DNA of 46,522 nucleotides, from assembly GCF_014646875.1 (NCBI RefSeq), contig NZ_BMOC01000018.1, forward strand, positions 1-46,522. The letters are read 5' to 3'. The notes below the pieces were generated by a model. The model was not told where the DNA came from, ran no database searches, and saw only the letters and a program-made list of their open reading frames with translations. Positions 25,388 through 33,396 of this stretch are shown here, piece by piece (position 1 is the first letter of the stretch; each line of letters begins with the position of its first letter). Origin of the DNA: Halobellus salinus (lineage in GTDB: Archaea > Halobacteriota > Halobacteria > Halobacteriales > Haloferacaceae). A program made the position numbers and the translations under genes.

Positions 25388-26422
25388 CTACTTGTCGTCT
25401 CCGCCGTCGGATGTCGCGGCCGTCGCGGCCGAGACGGCCCTGTCGGGGGTTCGTCGCCGGCGGGAGACGTATCGACGGCCCCGGACGCCGGCTTTGATCG
25501 CCGCGTAGATCCCGATCGCGACGAGGACGATGGTTCCGCCGGCGGCGATATCGTACAGATACGAGAGCGTGACCCCGGTCGTGGTCGCGAGAAGGCCGGC
25601 ACAGGCCGCTGCCCCGATGGAGCGTTTGAACCCGCGGACGGACGTCGCCGCGGCGACAGGGATCACCAGCATCGCCGCGACCAGGATGACACCCATGATC
25701 TGCATCGCGCCGACGACGACGCCCGCCGTCAGCACTGCCAGCAGTTGGTTGTAGCGGGTGACGGGGAGGCCGGCGGCACGGGCGCCGACCTCGTCGAACG
25801 TCACGTAGACGAGTGGGCGGTACGCGAGGGTGACAGCGGCCGTCACCACCACACCCATCACCAGCAGGATCGCGGCGTTCGTTCGCGAAACCGTCGCGAG
25901 CGACCCGAACAGGTAGGCGTTGATCCCGACCGCGATCCCCCCATCGGTCGCGGTCACGAGCACGCTCCCGACCGCGAACGATCCCGTCAGGACGATGGCA
26001 AGGGAGGTGTCGCGGTACGCGCCGGCGTAGTCGACGAGGGTCTGCACGAGCAGCGCTGCGACGGCGGCCACGAGCAGGGCTGTCAGTAACGGCGCGACGG
26101 TGACAGAGAGCGTGGCGTTCACGAACAGTCCCGCAGCGACACCGGCGAACGCCGAGTGTGCGAGCGTATCACCGATCATCGCCACCTCCCGGTGAACCAG
26201 AAAGCTCCCGACGAGGGGGCCGATCACGGCGATGCAGAGCGCGGCCAGGTAGGCCCGCTGCATGAACGGGGACGCCAGCATATCGATCCCGCTGAGTCCG
26301 GCCAGGAGGTCGAGTCCCGCACCCCACACGTCGTCGAGGAGGAAGCGCACTATCCCGTCGACGGAGCCGACCTGGCCGAACACGGACGGAGTGGCCGGTC
26401 CGGGAGAGAGGAGTGTGGTCAT
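25388..26422 (-). CDS. Zn/Mn-type ABC transporter permease (ZnuB-like)
   Basis: A 344-aa membrane permease of the ABC-3 family with about eight to nine helices. The family features FLVHREVAMIGDTLAHSAFAG (about 77-97) and the region MGVILVAAMLVIPVAAATS are present. The C-terminus is a basic, then acidic cytoplasmic tail. Its ATG overlaps the stop of the ATPase gene by one base (TGATG). Together with the ATPase and the His-rich binding protein it forms a high-affinity zinc or manganese importer; the metal cannot be decided from sequence, though the long His-rich loop favours zinc. Confidence 0.9.
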   Translation of the reverse strand: MTTLLSPGPATPSVFGQVGSVDGIVRFLLDDVWGAGLDLLAGLSGIDMLASPFMQRAYLAALCIAVIGPLVGSFLVHREVAMIGDTLAHSAFAGVAAGLFVNATLSVTVAPLLTALLVAAVAALLVQTLVDYAGAYRDTSLAIVLTGSFAVGSVLVTATDGGIAVGINAYLFGSLATVSRTNAAILLVMGVVVTAAVTLAYRPLVYVTFDEVGARAAGLPVTRYNQLLAVLTAGVVVGAMQIMGVILVAAMLVIPVAAATSVRGFKRSIGAAACAGLLATTTGVTLSYLYDIAAGGTIVLVAIGIYAAIKAGVRGRRYVSRRRRTPDRAVSAATAATSDGGDDK

Positions 26423-27159
26423 CAGTGATGGTGGTGGACGAGGGACTGAGAGCCGCCGTACGCGTCGGCCAGCGCGTCGGTTTCGACGAACGTCTCGGGA
26501 TCACCGTGGAAGAACAGTTCGCGGTTGAGACACGCGATCTCCGAGGCGTGTGTCGTGACGACCCCGATGTCGTGTTCGATGAGAACGATGGTGATGCCCT
26601 CGCGGTTCAGGTCGTGGAGGAGGTCGTAGAAGGCCTCGCGAGACTCGGCATCGACGCCGACGGTCGGCTCGTCGAGCGCGAGGAGGTCAGCCTTCGACGC
26701 GAGCGCCCGCGCCATGAACGCCCGTTGGCGCTGCCCGCCCGAGAGCCGGCCGATACGGCGATCGGCGAGGTCTCCGATCTCGACCCGCTGGAGCGCGGTG
26801 TCGACAGCGTCGCGATCCGCTCGTGTGAACCGGCTCGCCAGTTTGTGTGGATACCGCCCCATACGGACCGCCTCCCTGACGGTGATCGGCATCTCCCCGT
26901 TCGTGGTCGCCACGTCCTGTGGGACGAATCCGATCCGTCCGCTGTGCCTCGACTCGTGTGCGGGGTCGCCGAACAGCGTCACCGACCCGCTGTCGGGGCG
27001 GCGGAGTCCGATCATCAGCTCGAGCAGCGTCGTCTTGCCCGACCCGTTCGGCCCCACGAGGCCGAGGAACTCGCCCTCCTCGGCGTCGAGCGAGACCCGA
27101 TCGACGACTGGGCGGTCGCCGTAGGAGAAGGTGGCGTCGCTGACTTCGAGGAGTGCCAT
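26422..27159 (-). CDS. Zn/Mn-type ABC transporter ATPase (ZnuC-like)
   Basis: A 245-aa ABC ATPase. Walker A is GPNGSGKTT (about 36-44), the Q-loop is FVPQDV, the signature is LSGGQRQR (139-146), Walker B is LLALDEPTVG (159-168) and the H-loop is VLIEHDIG. The last four residues are His (LVHHHH), a natural metal-binding tail. The ATG at 27159 lies inside the 3' end of the binding-protein gene, which has lost its expected stop and reads on for 47 codons in another frame. Translation of this gene may therefore be affected. Confidence 0.92.
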   Translation of the reverse strand: MALLEVSDATFSYGDRPVVDRVSLDAEEGEFLGLVGPNGSGKTTLLELMIGLRRPDSGSVTLFGDPAHESRHSGRIGFVPQDVATTNGEMPITVREAVRMGRYPHKLASRFTRADRDAVDTALQRVEIGDLADRRIGRLSGGQRQRAFMARALASKADLLALDEPTVGVDAESREAFYDLLHDLNREGITIVLIEHDIGVVTTHASEIACLNRELFFHGDPETFVETDALADAYGGSQSLVHHHH

Positions 27160-28319
27160 TGTGCGTTGAGCGCGCGTGTTATCGTCGGGAGATTGACGCT
27201 TTTCATCACCTCGACGTAGCCCCACTCCTCGTCGTCCCACTCGTCGGTGAGTCCCGGCATCGCAGTCAGGGGCAGCACCGCCTCGGCGTCGGTCGCCTCG
27301 ACGAGTTGGTCCGCGGCCTGCTGTGACTCGAGCGGATCCGCACAGATGTACTGGAGATTGTGCGTCTCGATGACGTCCTGGGCACGCTCGATGTCCCGCG
27401 GTGTCGGACGGTCGTCGGGCGAGACGTTCGTCAGCGCCTCGACTGTCACCCCGTAGCGGTCGCCGAAGTACTGTACCGAGTTGTGGCCCGCAACGAGGAC
27501 GACCCCCGTCGACGCGTCGGCGACGACCGATTCGAGCCGCTTGTGGAGGGTGTCGAGTTCGTCGCGGAAGGCCTCGGCGTTCTCGGCGTACGCGTCCGCG
27601 TTGTCGGGGTCGATGTCGGCGAGTGCCTGTCGGACGTTCCCCGTTGCCGACTCGACCCGAAGTGGATCCATCCAGAAGTGGGGGTCCGCTCCGGAGCCGT
27701 GGTCGTGGCCCGTTTCGGTGTGGTCGCTGTCGTGGTGCTCTTGGGTGTGGCCGTCGTCGTGACTCTCTTGGGTGTGGCCGTCGTCGTGACTCTCTTGGGT
27801 GTGGCCGTCGTCGTGACTCTCTTGGGTGTGGCCGTCGTCGTGACTCTCTTGGGTGTGGCCGTCGTCGTGACTCTCTTGGGTGTGGCCGTCGTCGTGGCTT
27901 TTCTCGGTATTCTCACCGTCGTGACCACCACCGGCCGCCAGAAGGTCGAGTCCCGCACTCACGTCGACCGCCGACACGTCCGGACTGTCGGCTTCGAGGT
28001 CGGTTTTGATGTCGTCGACCCAGGGCTGGAAGCTGGGCATTCCGTGGACGAGCAGGTCGGCGTCGCGGATGTCCTCACGGACGCTCGGCCCGGGCTCCCA
28101 CCCGTGGCCGTGCTGGCCGACCGGAACGAGCAGATCCGTCGCGGCCGCCTCGCCGGCGACGCGATCGGTGATATCGCCGAACACGAAGAAGGATGCCCGC
28201 GCTGTCGTCGTGCCCGACTCCGACCCGGAAGTGGTTCTGCTGCCTGTACACCCGGCGAGTATCCCCGTCCCCGCCGTCCCCGCAGCCATAGACAACAGCT
28301 GCCGCCTGGAGAGTTTCAT
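27015..28319 (-). CDS. Zn/Mn-binding ABC lipoprotein (ZnuA-like), stop codon lost
   Basis: A 434-aa frame. The N-terminus has a twin-arginine signal (SRRQLL) and a lipobox LAGC, so it is a Tat-exported lipoprotein. Cluster A-I metal-binding residues are visible: His in GQHGHGWEPG, His in DPHFWMDP, and AGHNSVQYF. A His-rich loop with six copies of SHDDGHTQE lies between the first two. The natural end should be near Gln387 (VNLPTITRALNAQ). Instead the TGA expected in an ATGA overlap with the ATPase start is TGG, so the frame runs 47 more codons (Trp388 onward) in an Arg/Ser-rich sequence that is only the ATPase gene in another frame. Confidence 0.88.
   Translation of the reverse strand: MKLSRRQLLSMAAGTAGTGILAGCTGSRTTSGSESGTTTARASFFVFGDITDRVAGEAAATDLLVPVGQHGHGWEPGPSVREDIRDADLLVHGMPSFQPWVDDIKTDLEADSPDVSAVDVSAGLDLLAAGGGHDGENTEKSHDDGHTQESHDDGHTQESHDDGHTQESHDDGHTQESHDDGHTQESHDDGHTQEHHDSDHTETGHDHGSGADPHFWMDPLRVESATGNVRQALADIDPDNADAYAENAEAFRDELDTLHKRLESVVADASTGVVLVAGHNSVQYFGDRYGVTVEALTNVSPDDRPTPRDIERAQDVIETHNLQYICADPLESQQAADQLVEATDAEAVLPLTAMPGLTDEWDDEEWGYVEVMKSVNLPTITRALNAQWHSSKSATPPSPTATAQSSIGSRSTPRRASSSASWGRTGRARRRCSS
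27738..27899 (-). repeat. Six-copy 27-bp tandem repeat encoding a His-rich loop
   Basis: Six head-to-tail, nearly identical 27-bp units each encode S-H-D-D-G-H-T-Q-E inside the binding protein. A related degenerate unit (HHDSDHTE) follows. The near-identity at DNA level suggests recent expansion by slippage. Confidence 0.95.
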
Positions 28320-28343
28320 CTGTAGATATTAAATTTGGATGTG

Positions 28344-28350
28344 GATATAA
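28344..28350 (-). promoter_or_regulatory. TATA box of the metal ABC operon
   Basis: On the minus strand TTATATC is centred about 27 bases before the ATG at 28319. The surrounding 28320-28385 is unusually AT-rich for this genome and contains partly symmetrical TAATGGTAAGGTTATTA, a candidate binding site for a metal-responsive repressor (inference). Confidence 0.55.
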
Positions 28351-28448
28351 TAACCTTACCATTAGATACTAGTACAGTTATTAAATCGGGCGTTCGGAGG
28401 TCGGTGGGCCGGCGGAGCCGAGTCGAGTGCACCAACCGCCTCCGGAGT

Positions 28449-29903
28449 TCACCCGTCGGACACCTGTTCACCGACGATTCGGTCGGCCTCGGCGACGAAC
28501 TCCGACCGGGTCCCCGATGGGATGGTCGCGCCGGCCGCGACGTCGTGTCCGCCGCCGTCGCCGCCGACCGCGCGGGAAGCGTCGCGCATCACCGCCGACA
28601 GGTCCAGTCCCTTCCGGACGAGGGTGTGGGTCCCGCGGGCGCTGACTTTCACCTCGTCGTCGGACGTCTCGGCGAACGCGAGGATCGGGATGTCGCCCCG
28701 GATCTCGGAGGTTCCGACAGCCATCCCCGCCACGATGCCGACGATGGTTTCGCGGATTCGCGTGCCGGCGTCGAACCACTGCACGTTGGTCTCGACGGTC
28801 GTGCCCTCAGAGGTGACCCACTCGATGCCCTCCGAGAGGTTCCGGCGGTGGTTCCGGAGGAGTGTCCGCGCCCGGTCGAGCGCGTCGTCGCGGTCGCCGA
28901 GACACACCGCGAGACCGACGTCCGCACGTTCGTACCGGGCGGTCGCGTTCAGGAGCGTGGAGAACTCGCTGACGTCTCTGAGCTCCGTTCCGGGCTCTTC
29001 GTCGGTCAGCGTATAGGTGGTGCCGACCAGGTCGTCGATACGGGCTGCGGGGACGCCGGAGGCGATTGCGCGCTTCACCAGCCCGCTCGCGACGGTCTGG
29101 CGCTCGGCCATCGTGAGGTCGACCCACCGGCGCCACTCGCCGTCATCTTGCAACTCCAGATCCAACCCAGAGAGAAACTCCACCGCGCCCGCTTGGTCGT
29201 TCGTGATCCCCGGGATCCGGACGTCGCTGGCGTACTCCAGAAGCTTCGGGAGCGGTCGGGTCTGGCGACCGTAGACGAGCAGGTCCGTCGCCTCCTCAAC
29301 GACGCCGGCGGCGACGCCCTCATCGACGATCCGCTGGTTCGCGCCCGAGAGCCCACCGTCGGTGGCCTGCATGTCACCGGTCGCCCCGACGACCGCCAAC
29401 CCCGCGAGGTCGCGGTTGTCGCCGCCGGGGGGTTCGAGTGCGCGGGCGAGGGCGTAACTCGCGCCGGCCCCGGAGAGTTCCGACGCGCCGTCGAGCCCGA
29501 ACAACAGCGGGTTGAGGTGGTGATCGGGGTCGTCGCTCCCGTCGGGGAGCTCCGCGGGCTGGTGGTGGTCGACGACGACGGGCGTGAACGCCCCGGCGTC
29601 AGCGTAGGGGGCGATCAGGTCGAGTTGACCGCTCCCGAAGTCGGTGAAGAGTACCGTCCCGTGGTCGGTCGCTGCGATCCGCTCGATCTCGCTGGCGTCC
29701 AACTGCTTCGCGAACACGGTCTCGAAGGGGATCTCCGCCCGCCGGAGCGCCGTCGCCGCGACGGCGGCGCTCGTCAACCCGTCGGCGTCGATGTGCGAGG
29801 CCAGGAGGACGGAATCGGCGTCACGGAGCCGGTCCGCGCACGCCGCCGCCCGTTCGCGGAGCGCCGGGACGGGCCCGTCGGTGGTCGTCGTGTCCGCGCT
29901 CAT
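28449..29903 (-). CDS. RecJ-like DHH-family single-strand exonuclease
   Basis: A 484-aa DHH/DHHA1 protein. The N-terminal metal motifs are SHIDADGLTSAA (Asp39, Asp41), LFTDFGSGQ and VVDHHQP (Asp112-His113-His114), followed by VVGATGDMQA. The DHHA1 domain has the C-terminal GGDGGGHDVAAGATIP, which holds the GGGH motif. It is probably a 5'-3' ssDNA or RNA exonuclease of the archaeal RecJ/GAN type; haloarchaea have several paralogues and I cannot tell whether this is the GINS-associated one. A palindromic GATTTAAATC centred at 29930 is the TATA element at leaderless distance. Confidence 0.88.
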   Translation of the reverse strand: MSADTTTTDGPVPALRERAAACADRLRDADSVLLASHIDADGLTSAAVAATALRRAEIPFETVFAKQLDASEIERIAATDHGTVLFTDFGSGQLDLIAPYADAGAFTPVVVDHHQPAELPDGSDDPDHHLNPLLFGLDGASELSGAGASYALARALEPPGGDNRDLAGLAVVGATGDMQATDGGLSGANQRIVDEGVAAGVVEEATDLLVYGRQTRPLPKLLEYASDVRIPGITNDQAGAVEFLSGLDLELQDDGEWRRWVDLTMAERQTVASGLVKRAIASGVPAARIDDLVGTTYTLTDEEPGTELRDVSEFSTLLNATARYERADVGLAVCLGDRDDALDRARTLLRNHRRNLSEGIEWVTSEGTTVETNVQWFDAGTRIRETIVGIVAGMAVGTSEIRGDIPILAFAETSDDEVKVSARGTHTLVRKGLDLSAVMRDASRAVGGDGGGHDVAAGATIPSGTRSEFVAEADRIVGEQVSDG

Positions 29904-29959
29904 ACCCGACGGTGGGTCGTTCTCGGATTTAAATCCACGTTCGGGTTGGCCCCGGAGCC

Positions 29960-30721
29960 TCACTCGTGATACGTCGGCGCCGCTTCCTCCACGACCGCGG
30001 TCGCAAGCGCCTCAAACGTCGCGTTCTCGGGGACGACGTCGACCCGGATCCCGTAGTCGGCCGCGGTCGCCCGGGTCGGCTCGCCGATGGCGCCGACGAT
30101 CGCCCGGTTCAGCCCCCCGACGGCTTCCTCGCGGACGCCGCGCTCGTCGGCCGCGTCGAGGAAGTTCTCGACGGTGAGCGAGGAGGTGAAACAGACTGCG
30201 TCGAGTTCGCCGCCCGCCGCCATCACCGTCGACTGGCCGGCGCCCTCGGGGCTGTCGAGGCGGTAGAGGACGGTCTCGGTGACCTCGGCACCGGCGTCTG
30301 CGAGCCCGTCGGTCAGGGTGTCGCTGCCGTGGTCGCTGCGAGCGACCGCGACGCGCTTGCCGCCGACGTCGTCGTCGAGCGCCGCGACGAGTCCGGACGA
30401 GGAGTACTCCTCCGGAACCAGATCGACCGTCCACCCCGTGTCTCGGGCCGCGGCAGCGGTCTTGGGGCCGATACACGCCAGGGTGGCGTCACCCGGCGAC
30501 CACCCCACGTCGGCGAGGAGTTCGACGCCGGTCTTGCTGGTGAGGACGACGACAGCGGGATCCGATCTGGAGTCGGCGTCACCGGGGACCGCACCAGTTG
30601 ACTCGACCGCGAGCATCGGGTCCGGGACCGGCGTCGCGCCCAGCGAGTCGAGCAGTTCCACGGCCGCCGCCATCCGCTCATCGTCGGGGCGAAAGACCGC
30701 GACGCGGACATCCCGGGTCAC
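29960..30721 (-). CDS. hemD: Uroporphyrinogen-III synthase
   Basis: A 253-aa two-domain protein. The N-terminal half begins VAVFRPDDERMAAAVELLDSLG and has VVVLTSKTGVELL; the second half has LVPEEYSSSGLVAAL, DAVCFTSSLTVENFL and IVGAIGEPTRATAADYGI. These are typical HemD blocks despite the family's low conservation. It cyclises hydroxymethylbilane to uroporphyrinogen III. The GTG start overlaps the stop of the SUMT gene (GTGA), placing it third in a hemC-SUMT-hemD operon. Confidence 0.9.
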   Translation of the reverse strand: MTRDVRVAVFRPDDERMAAAVELLDSLGATPVPDPMLAVESTGAVPGDADSRSDPAVVVLTSKTGVELLADVGWSPGDATLACIGPKTAAAARDTGWTVDLVPEEYSSSGLVAALDDDVGGKRVAVARSDHGSDTLTDGLADAGAEVTETVLYRLDSPEGAGQSTVMAAGGELDAVCFTSSLTVENFLDAADERGVREEAVGGLNRAIVGAIGEPTRATAADYGIRVDVVPENATFEALATAVVEEAAPTYHE

Positions 30722-31527
30722 GCGTCGGTCGCCCCCGTGTCGCCGTCCGGGCGGTCACGCAGGAACTCGAGCACCCGCTTGCGGGTCGCTGCGACCTCGC
30801 CGATCACGGTGATCGCGGGCGGGTTGATCCCCTCGGCGTCGCGGACCGCGACGATGTCGTCAAGCGTTCCCGTTGCGACCGTCATGCCGGGCCACGTCGC
30901 GCGCTCGACCAGCGCCACCGGAGTGTCCGGATCCATCCCGGCCGCCCGGAGCGCGGCGGTGTACTCGGGGAGTTTGCCGACACCCATCAGGACGACGATG
31001 GTGCCGCCGGTGGCCGCCAACGCGTCCCACTCGACCGCCGACTCCGTCTTCGTGGGGTCCTCGTGGCCCGTGACGAAGGAGACCGAGGAAGCGTGGTCGC
31101 GGTGGGTGACCGGGATCCCCGCGACCCCGGGACCACCGACGGCGGAGGTGATCCCGGGGACCACCTCGAAGGGGATGCCCTCGCTCGCGAGGTGTTCCAT
31201 TTCCTCGCCGCCGCGGCCGAAGACGAAGGGATCGCCGCCTTTCAGCCGGACGACGTGGTTGCCCGCCCGGGCGAGTTCGACCAGGCGGTGGTTGGTGTAC
31301 TCCTGTGGCGTCCACTCGCCACCGGCCCGCTTGCCGACGTCTTCCCGCTTCTCGTCGGGGATGGTGTCGAGGACCTCCGGGCCGGGGAGCTTGTCGTGGA
31401 GCACCACGTCGGCGTCGTCGAGCAGGCGCCGGGCCTTCACCGTCAGGAGTTCCGGGTCGCCGGGGCCGCTGCCGACCAGCGAAACCACCCCGACCGCGTT
31501 GTCGTCCGCTGTGGCATCGTCGCCCAT
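30718..31527 (-). CDS. cobA: Uroporphyrinogen-III C-methyltransferase (SUMT)
   Basis: A 269-aa SAM-dependent methyltransferase that makes precorrin-2, the branch point to sirohaem, cobalamin and the archaeal alternative haem route. Visible motifs are VGSGPGDPELLTVKA, VRLKGGDPFVFGRGGEE, VPGITSAVGGPGVAGIPVTHR and the C-terminal PPAITVIGEV. It is the CobA type without a fused CysG domain. Start ATG 31527 (MGDDATADD) is listed; GTG 31533 would give a GTGA overlap with the hemC stop. It is in an operon with hemC and hemD. Confidence 0.93.
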   Translation of the reverse strand: MGDDATADDNAVGVVSLVGSGPGDPELLTVKARRLLDDADVVLHDKLPGPEVLDTIPDEKREDVGKRAGGEWTPQEYTNHRLVELARAGNHVVRLKGGDPFVFGRGGEEMEHLASEGIPFEVVPGITSAVGGPGVAGIPVTHRDHASSVSFVTGHEDPTKTESAVEWDALAATGGTIVVLMGVGKLPEYTAALRAAGMDPDTPVALVERATWPGMTVATGTLDDIVAVRDAEGINPPAITVIGEVAATRKRVLEFLRDRPDGDTGATDA

Positions 31528-31529
31528 CG

Positions 31530-32636
31530 TCACTCCTCCGCGGCCTCGCGCGCCTCGTCAATCAGGTCGGCGGCGCCGCGATCCGCGAGCGACGCTGCGA
31601 ACGACGCGGCCGCACTCACGTGGTCGTCGACCGGGAGGTCCCGTTTGTCGGCGACCTCCCGCGCCCCGTCCCCGGAGAGCACTCGGGCGGTCACGTGGAC
31701 GTACGACCCCTGGAGGGTGGCGTAGACGCCGATCGGCGCGATGCACCCGCCACCGAGCTCCGAGAGCACCGTCCGCTCGACGGTGGTCTCGACCCGGGTT
31801 CGCGGGTGATCCACCGACTCACGAACCCGGTCGACGGCGTCGCCATCGTCACGAGTTGTGACCGCGATCGCGCCTTGGCCGGGCGACGGGACGAACGTGG
31901 TTGGGTCGAGCCGCTCGTACTCGAGTCGATGGAGGAGGCCGGACCGCCGGAGCCCAGCCTCCGCGAGCACGATCGCGTCGTACTCGGTCCCGGCGTCGCG
32001 TTCGAGCGCGCGACGCTCGATCTCCGCCAGTCCGTCGAACCACGCCTCGACCGACTGGTCGAACTCGGGCGCGTCGTCAGTGTCGTCGCCCTCGTCGCCG
32101 TCCGACTCCGCTTCCTCGGCGTCGATCCGCCGCTCGTGTTCGGCCTGCAACCCCGTCGCCAACAGCTTCTCGACCCGCGTGTCGACGTTGCCGCGGAGGG
32201 GCTCGACGGTCAGATCCGGCCGCTCGGCGAGGAGTTGCGCCTTCCGTCGGAGCGACGAGGTCCCGACGACCGCGCCGTTCGGCAGTTCCGACAGCGACGC
32301 GCCGCCCGGGGTCACGAGCAGATCCGCCGCCGCCGCCCGCTCGGGCACACCCGCGACGACGAGATCCGGCGGGAAGTCAGTGGGCATGTCCTTCATCGAG
32401 TGGACCGCGGCGTCGGCGTCGGCCGCAAGCACCTCCTCGTCGAGCGCGCGGACGAACGCCCCGGTTCTGCCCAGCCGGTGGATGAGATCGTCGGTGATCC
32501 GGTCGCCGCGCGTCTCCACCTCGTGGAGTTCGACCTCGAAGCGACGGTCCACGAGCGCCTCACGGACGCTTGCGGCCTGCCGAAGCGCCAGGTCCGAACC
32601 CCGCGTCGCCAGTCGGAGGCTCCCGCGAGTAGTCAT
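31530..32636 (-). CDS. hemC: Hydroxymethylbilane synthase (porphobilinogen deaminase)
   Basis: A 368-aa enzyme that polymerises four porphobilinogens. It starts with LRLATRGSDLALRQA; AVHSMKDMPTD, GTSSLRRKAQL, LRGNVDTRVEKL, and PGQGAIAV follow. The dipyrromethane-cofactor Cys is Cys298 in ELGGGCIAPIGVYA. An acidic insertion (about 175-200, EEAESDGDEGDDTDD) is a haloarchaeal adaptation. TATA-like TCTTTTC centred near 32664 supports the ATG. It is the first gene of hemC-SUMT-hemD. Confidence 0.95.
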   Translation of the reverse strand: MTTRGSLRLATRGSDLALRQAASVREALVDRRFEVELHEVETRGDRITDDLIHRLGRTGAFVRALDEEVLAADADAAVHSMKDMPTDFPPDLVVAGVPERAAAADLLVTPGGASLSELPNGAVVGTSSLRRKAQLLAERPDLTVEPLRGNVDTRVEKLLATGLQAEHERRIDAEEAESDGDEGDDTDDAPEFDQSVEAWFDGLAEIERRALERDAGTEYDAIVLAEAGLRRSGLLHRLEYERLDPTTFVPSPGQGAIAVTTRDDGDAVDRVRESVDHPRTRVETTVERTVLSELGGGCIAPIGVYATLQGSYVHVTARVLSGDGAREVADKRDLPVDDHVSAAASFAASLADRGAADLIDEAREAAEE

Positions 32637-32715
32637 TAGCAGTGTGTCGGCGGCGACGGGTGAAAAGACCACTTCTTCGGGGTCGCCGGTCCCGCGGCGC
32701 CGCAACGTCGCCGCC

Positions 32716-33327
32716 TCAGGGCGTCCCGACCGCGGCGTGGCGCTTGTAGAGGTAGTAGATCGCCATCACGAAACTCAGCGTGAACGCGCTCAGCACCACC
32801 GTCGCCAGCGCGGCCAGCCCCCACACCAAGGGGTCGGGGGTCCACGACGCGTCGGAGGCTGCGACCGCGCGGGCGTCGACGTACGTCGCGATCGGAAACA
32901 GGAGCGTGAGCACCAGCCCAACGAGTCCGAGGCCGAGCACGACCACGAACAGCAACCCAACCCCGATGAGGCCGCCGTCGATCCCCAACCCGAAGCCAGC
33001 CAGCGCGACCACCGCGAACAGCACCCCGAGCACGACGCCGACAACGACGTACACCGGCACGGCGGCGATCCAGTACCACCACCGGGAGTCCACCCCCGGA
33101 CGGGGGAGCAGGTCGCCGAGCGGGTCGTCGAACTCGGACGTGCCGGCGTCGTCGCCGACGCCGCCCCCGGGCGGTGTGTCCGTGTGGTCGGCGGGGCCGC
33201 CGCGCCCGGACTGCTTGTGAACGTCGCGGTCGGCGCCCGGCGTCGGGTCGGCGCCCGGCGTTGAGTCGGCGTCCCGGCCGTCCCCGTCGGGCGCGGCGGG
33301 CGGGTCGTCGCGTGGAGGGCGGGTCAT
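32716..33327 (-). CDS. Membrane protein with disordered acidic N-terminus
   Basis: A 203-aa protein. The first about 80 residues are Pro/Gly/Asp-rich and probably disordered, including a short repeat STPGADPTPGADRD. Four hydrophobic helices follow (about 85-110, 113-140, 143-160 and 170-195). I do not recognise the family, though such genes commonly lie between hemC and hemL in haloarchaea. TATA-like GTTTTTGT near 33355 is at leaderless distance from the ATG. Confidence 0.65.
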   Translation of the reverse strand: MTRPPRDDPPAAPDGDGRDADSTPGADPTPGADRDVHKQSGRGGPADHTDTPPGGGVGDDAGTSEFDDPLGDLLPRPGVDSRWWYWIAAVPVYVVVGVVLGVLFAVVALAGFGLGIDGGLIGVGLLFVVVLGLGLVGLVLTLLFPIATYVDARAVAASDASWTPDPLVWGLAALATVVLSAFTLSFVMAIYYLYKRHAAVGTP

Positions 33328-33396
33328 ACGTTCGGTTTCGCCGGTATCGTACAAAAACTCGGGGGAGTGGCGTCGCGGGATGTACGGACAGCCTCG

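Noticed and set aside
27738-27899. CRISPR-like regular repeat
   Set aside because: Units are contiguous with no spacers and encode a His-rich peptide in frame.
27360-28325. 321-codon plus-strand ORF rich in Val/Leu repeats (VVVTLLGVA)
   Set aside because: It is the antisense reading of the His-rich repeat of the metal-binding protein.
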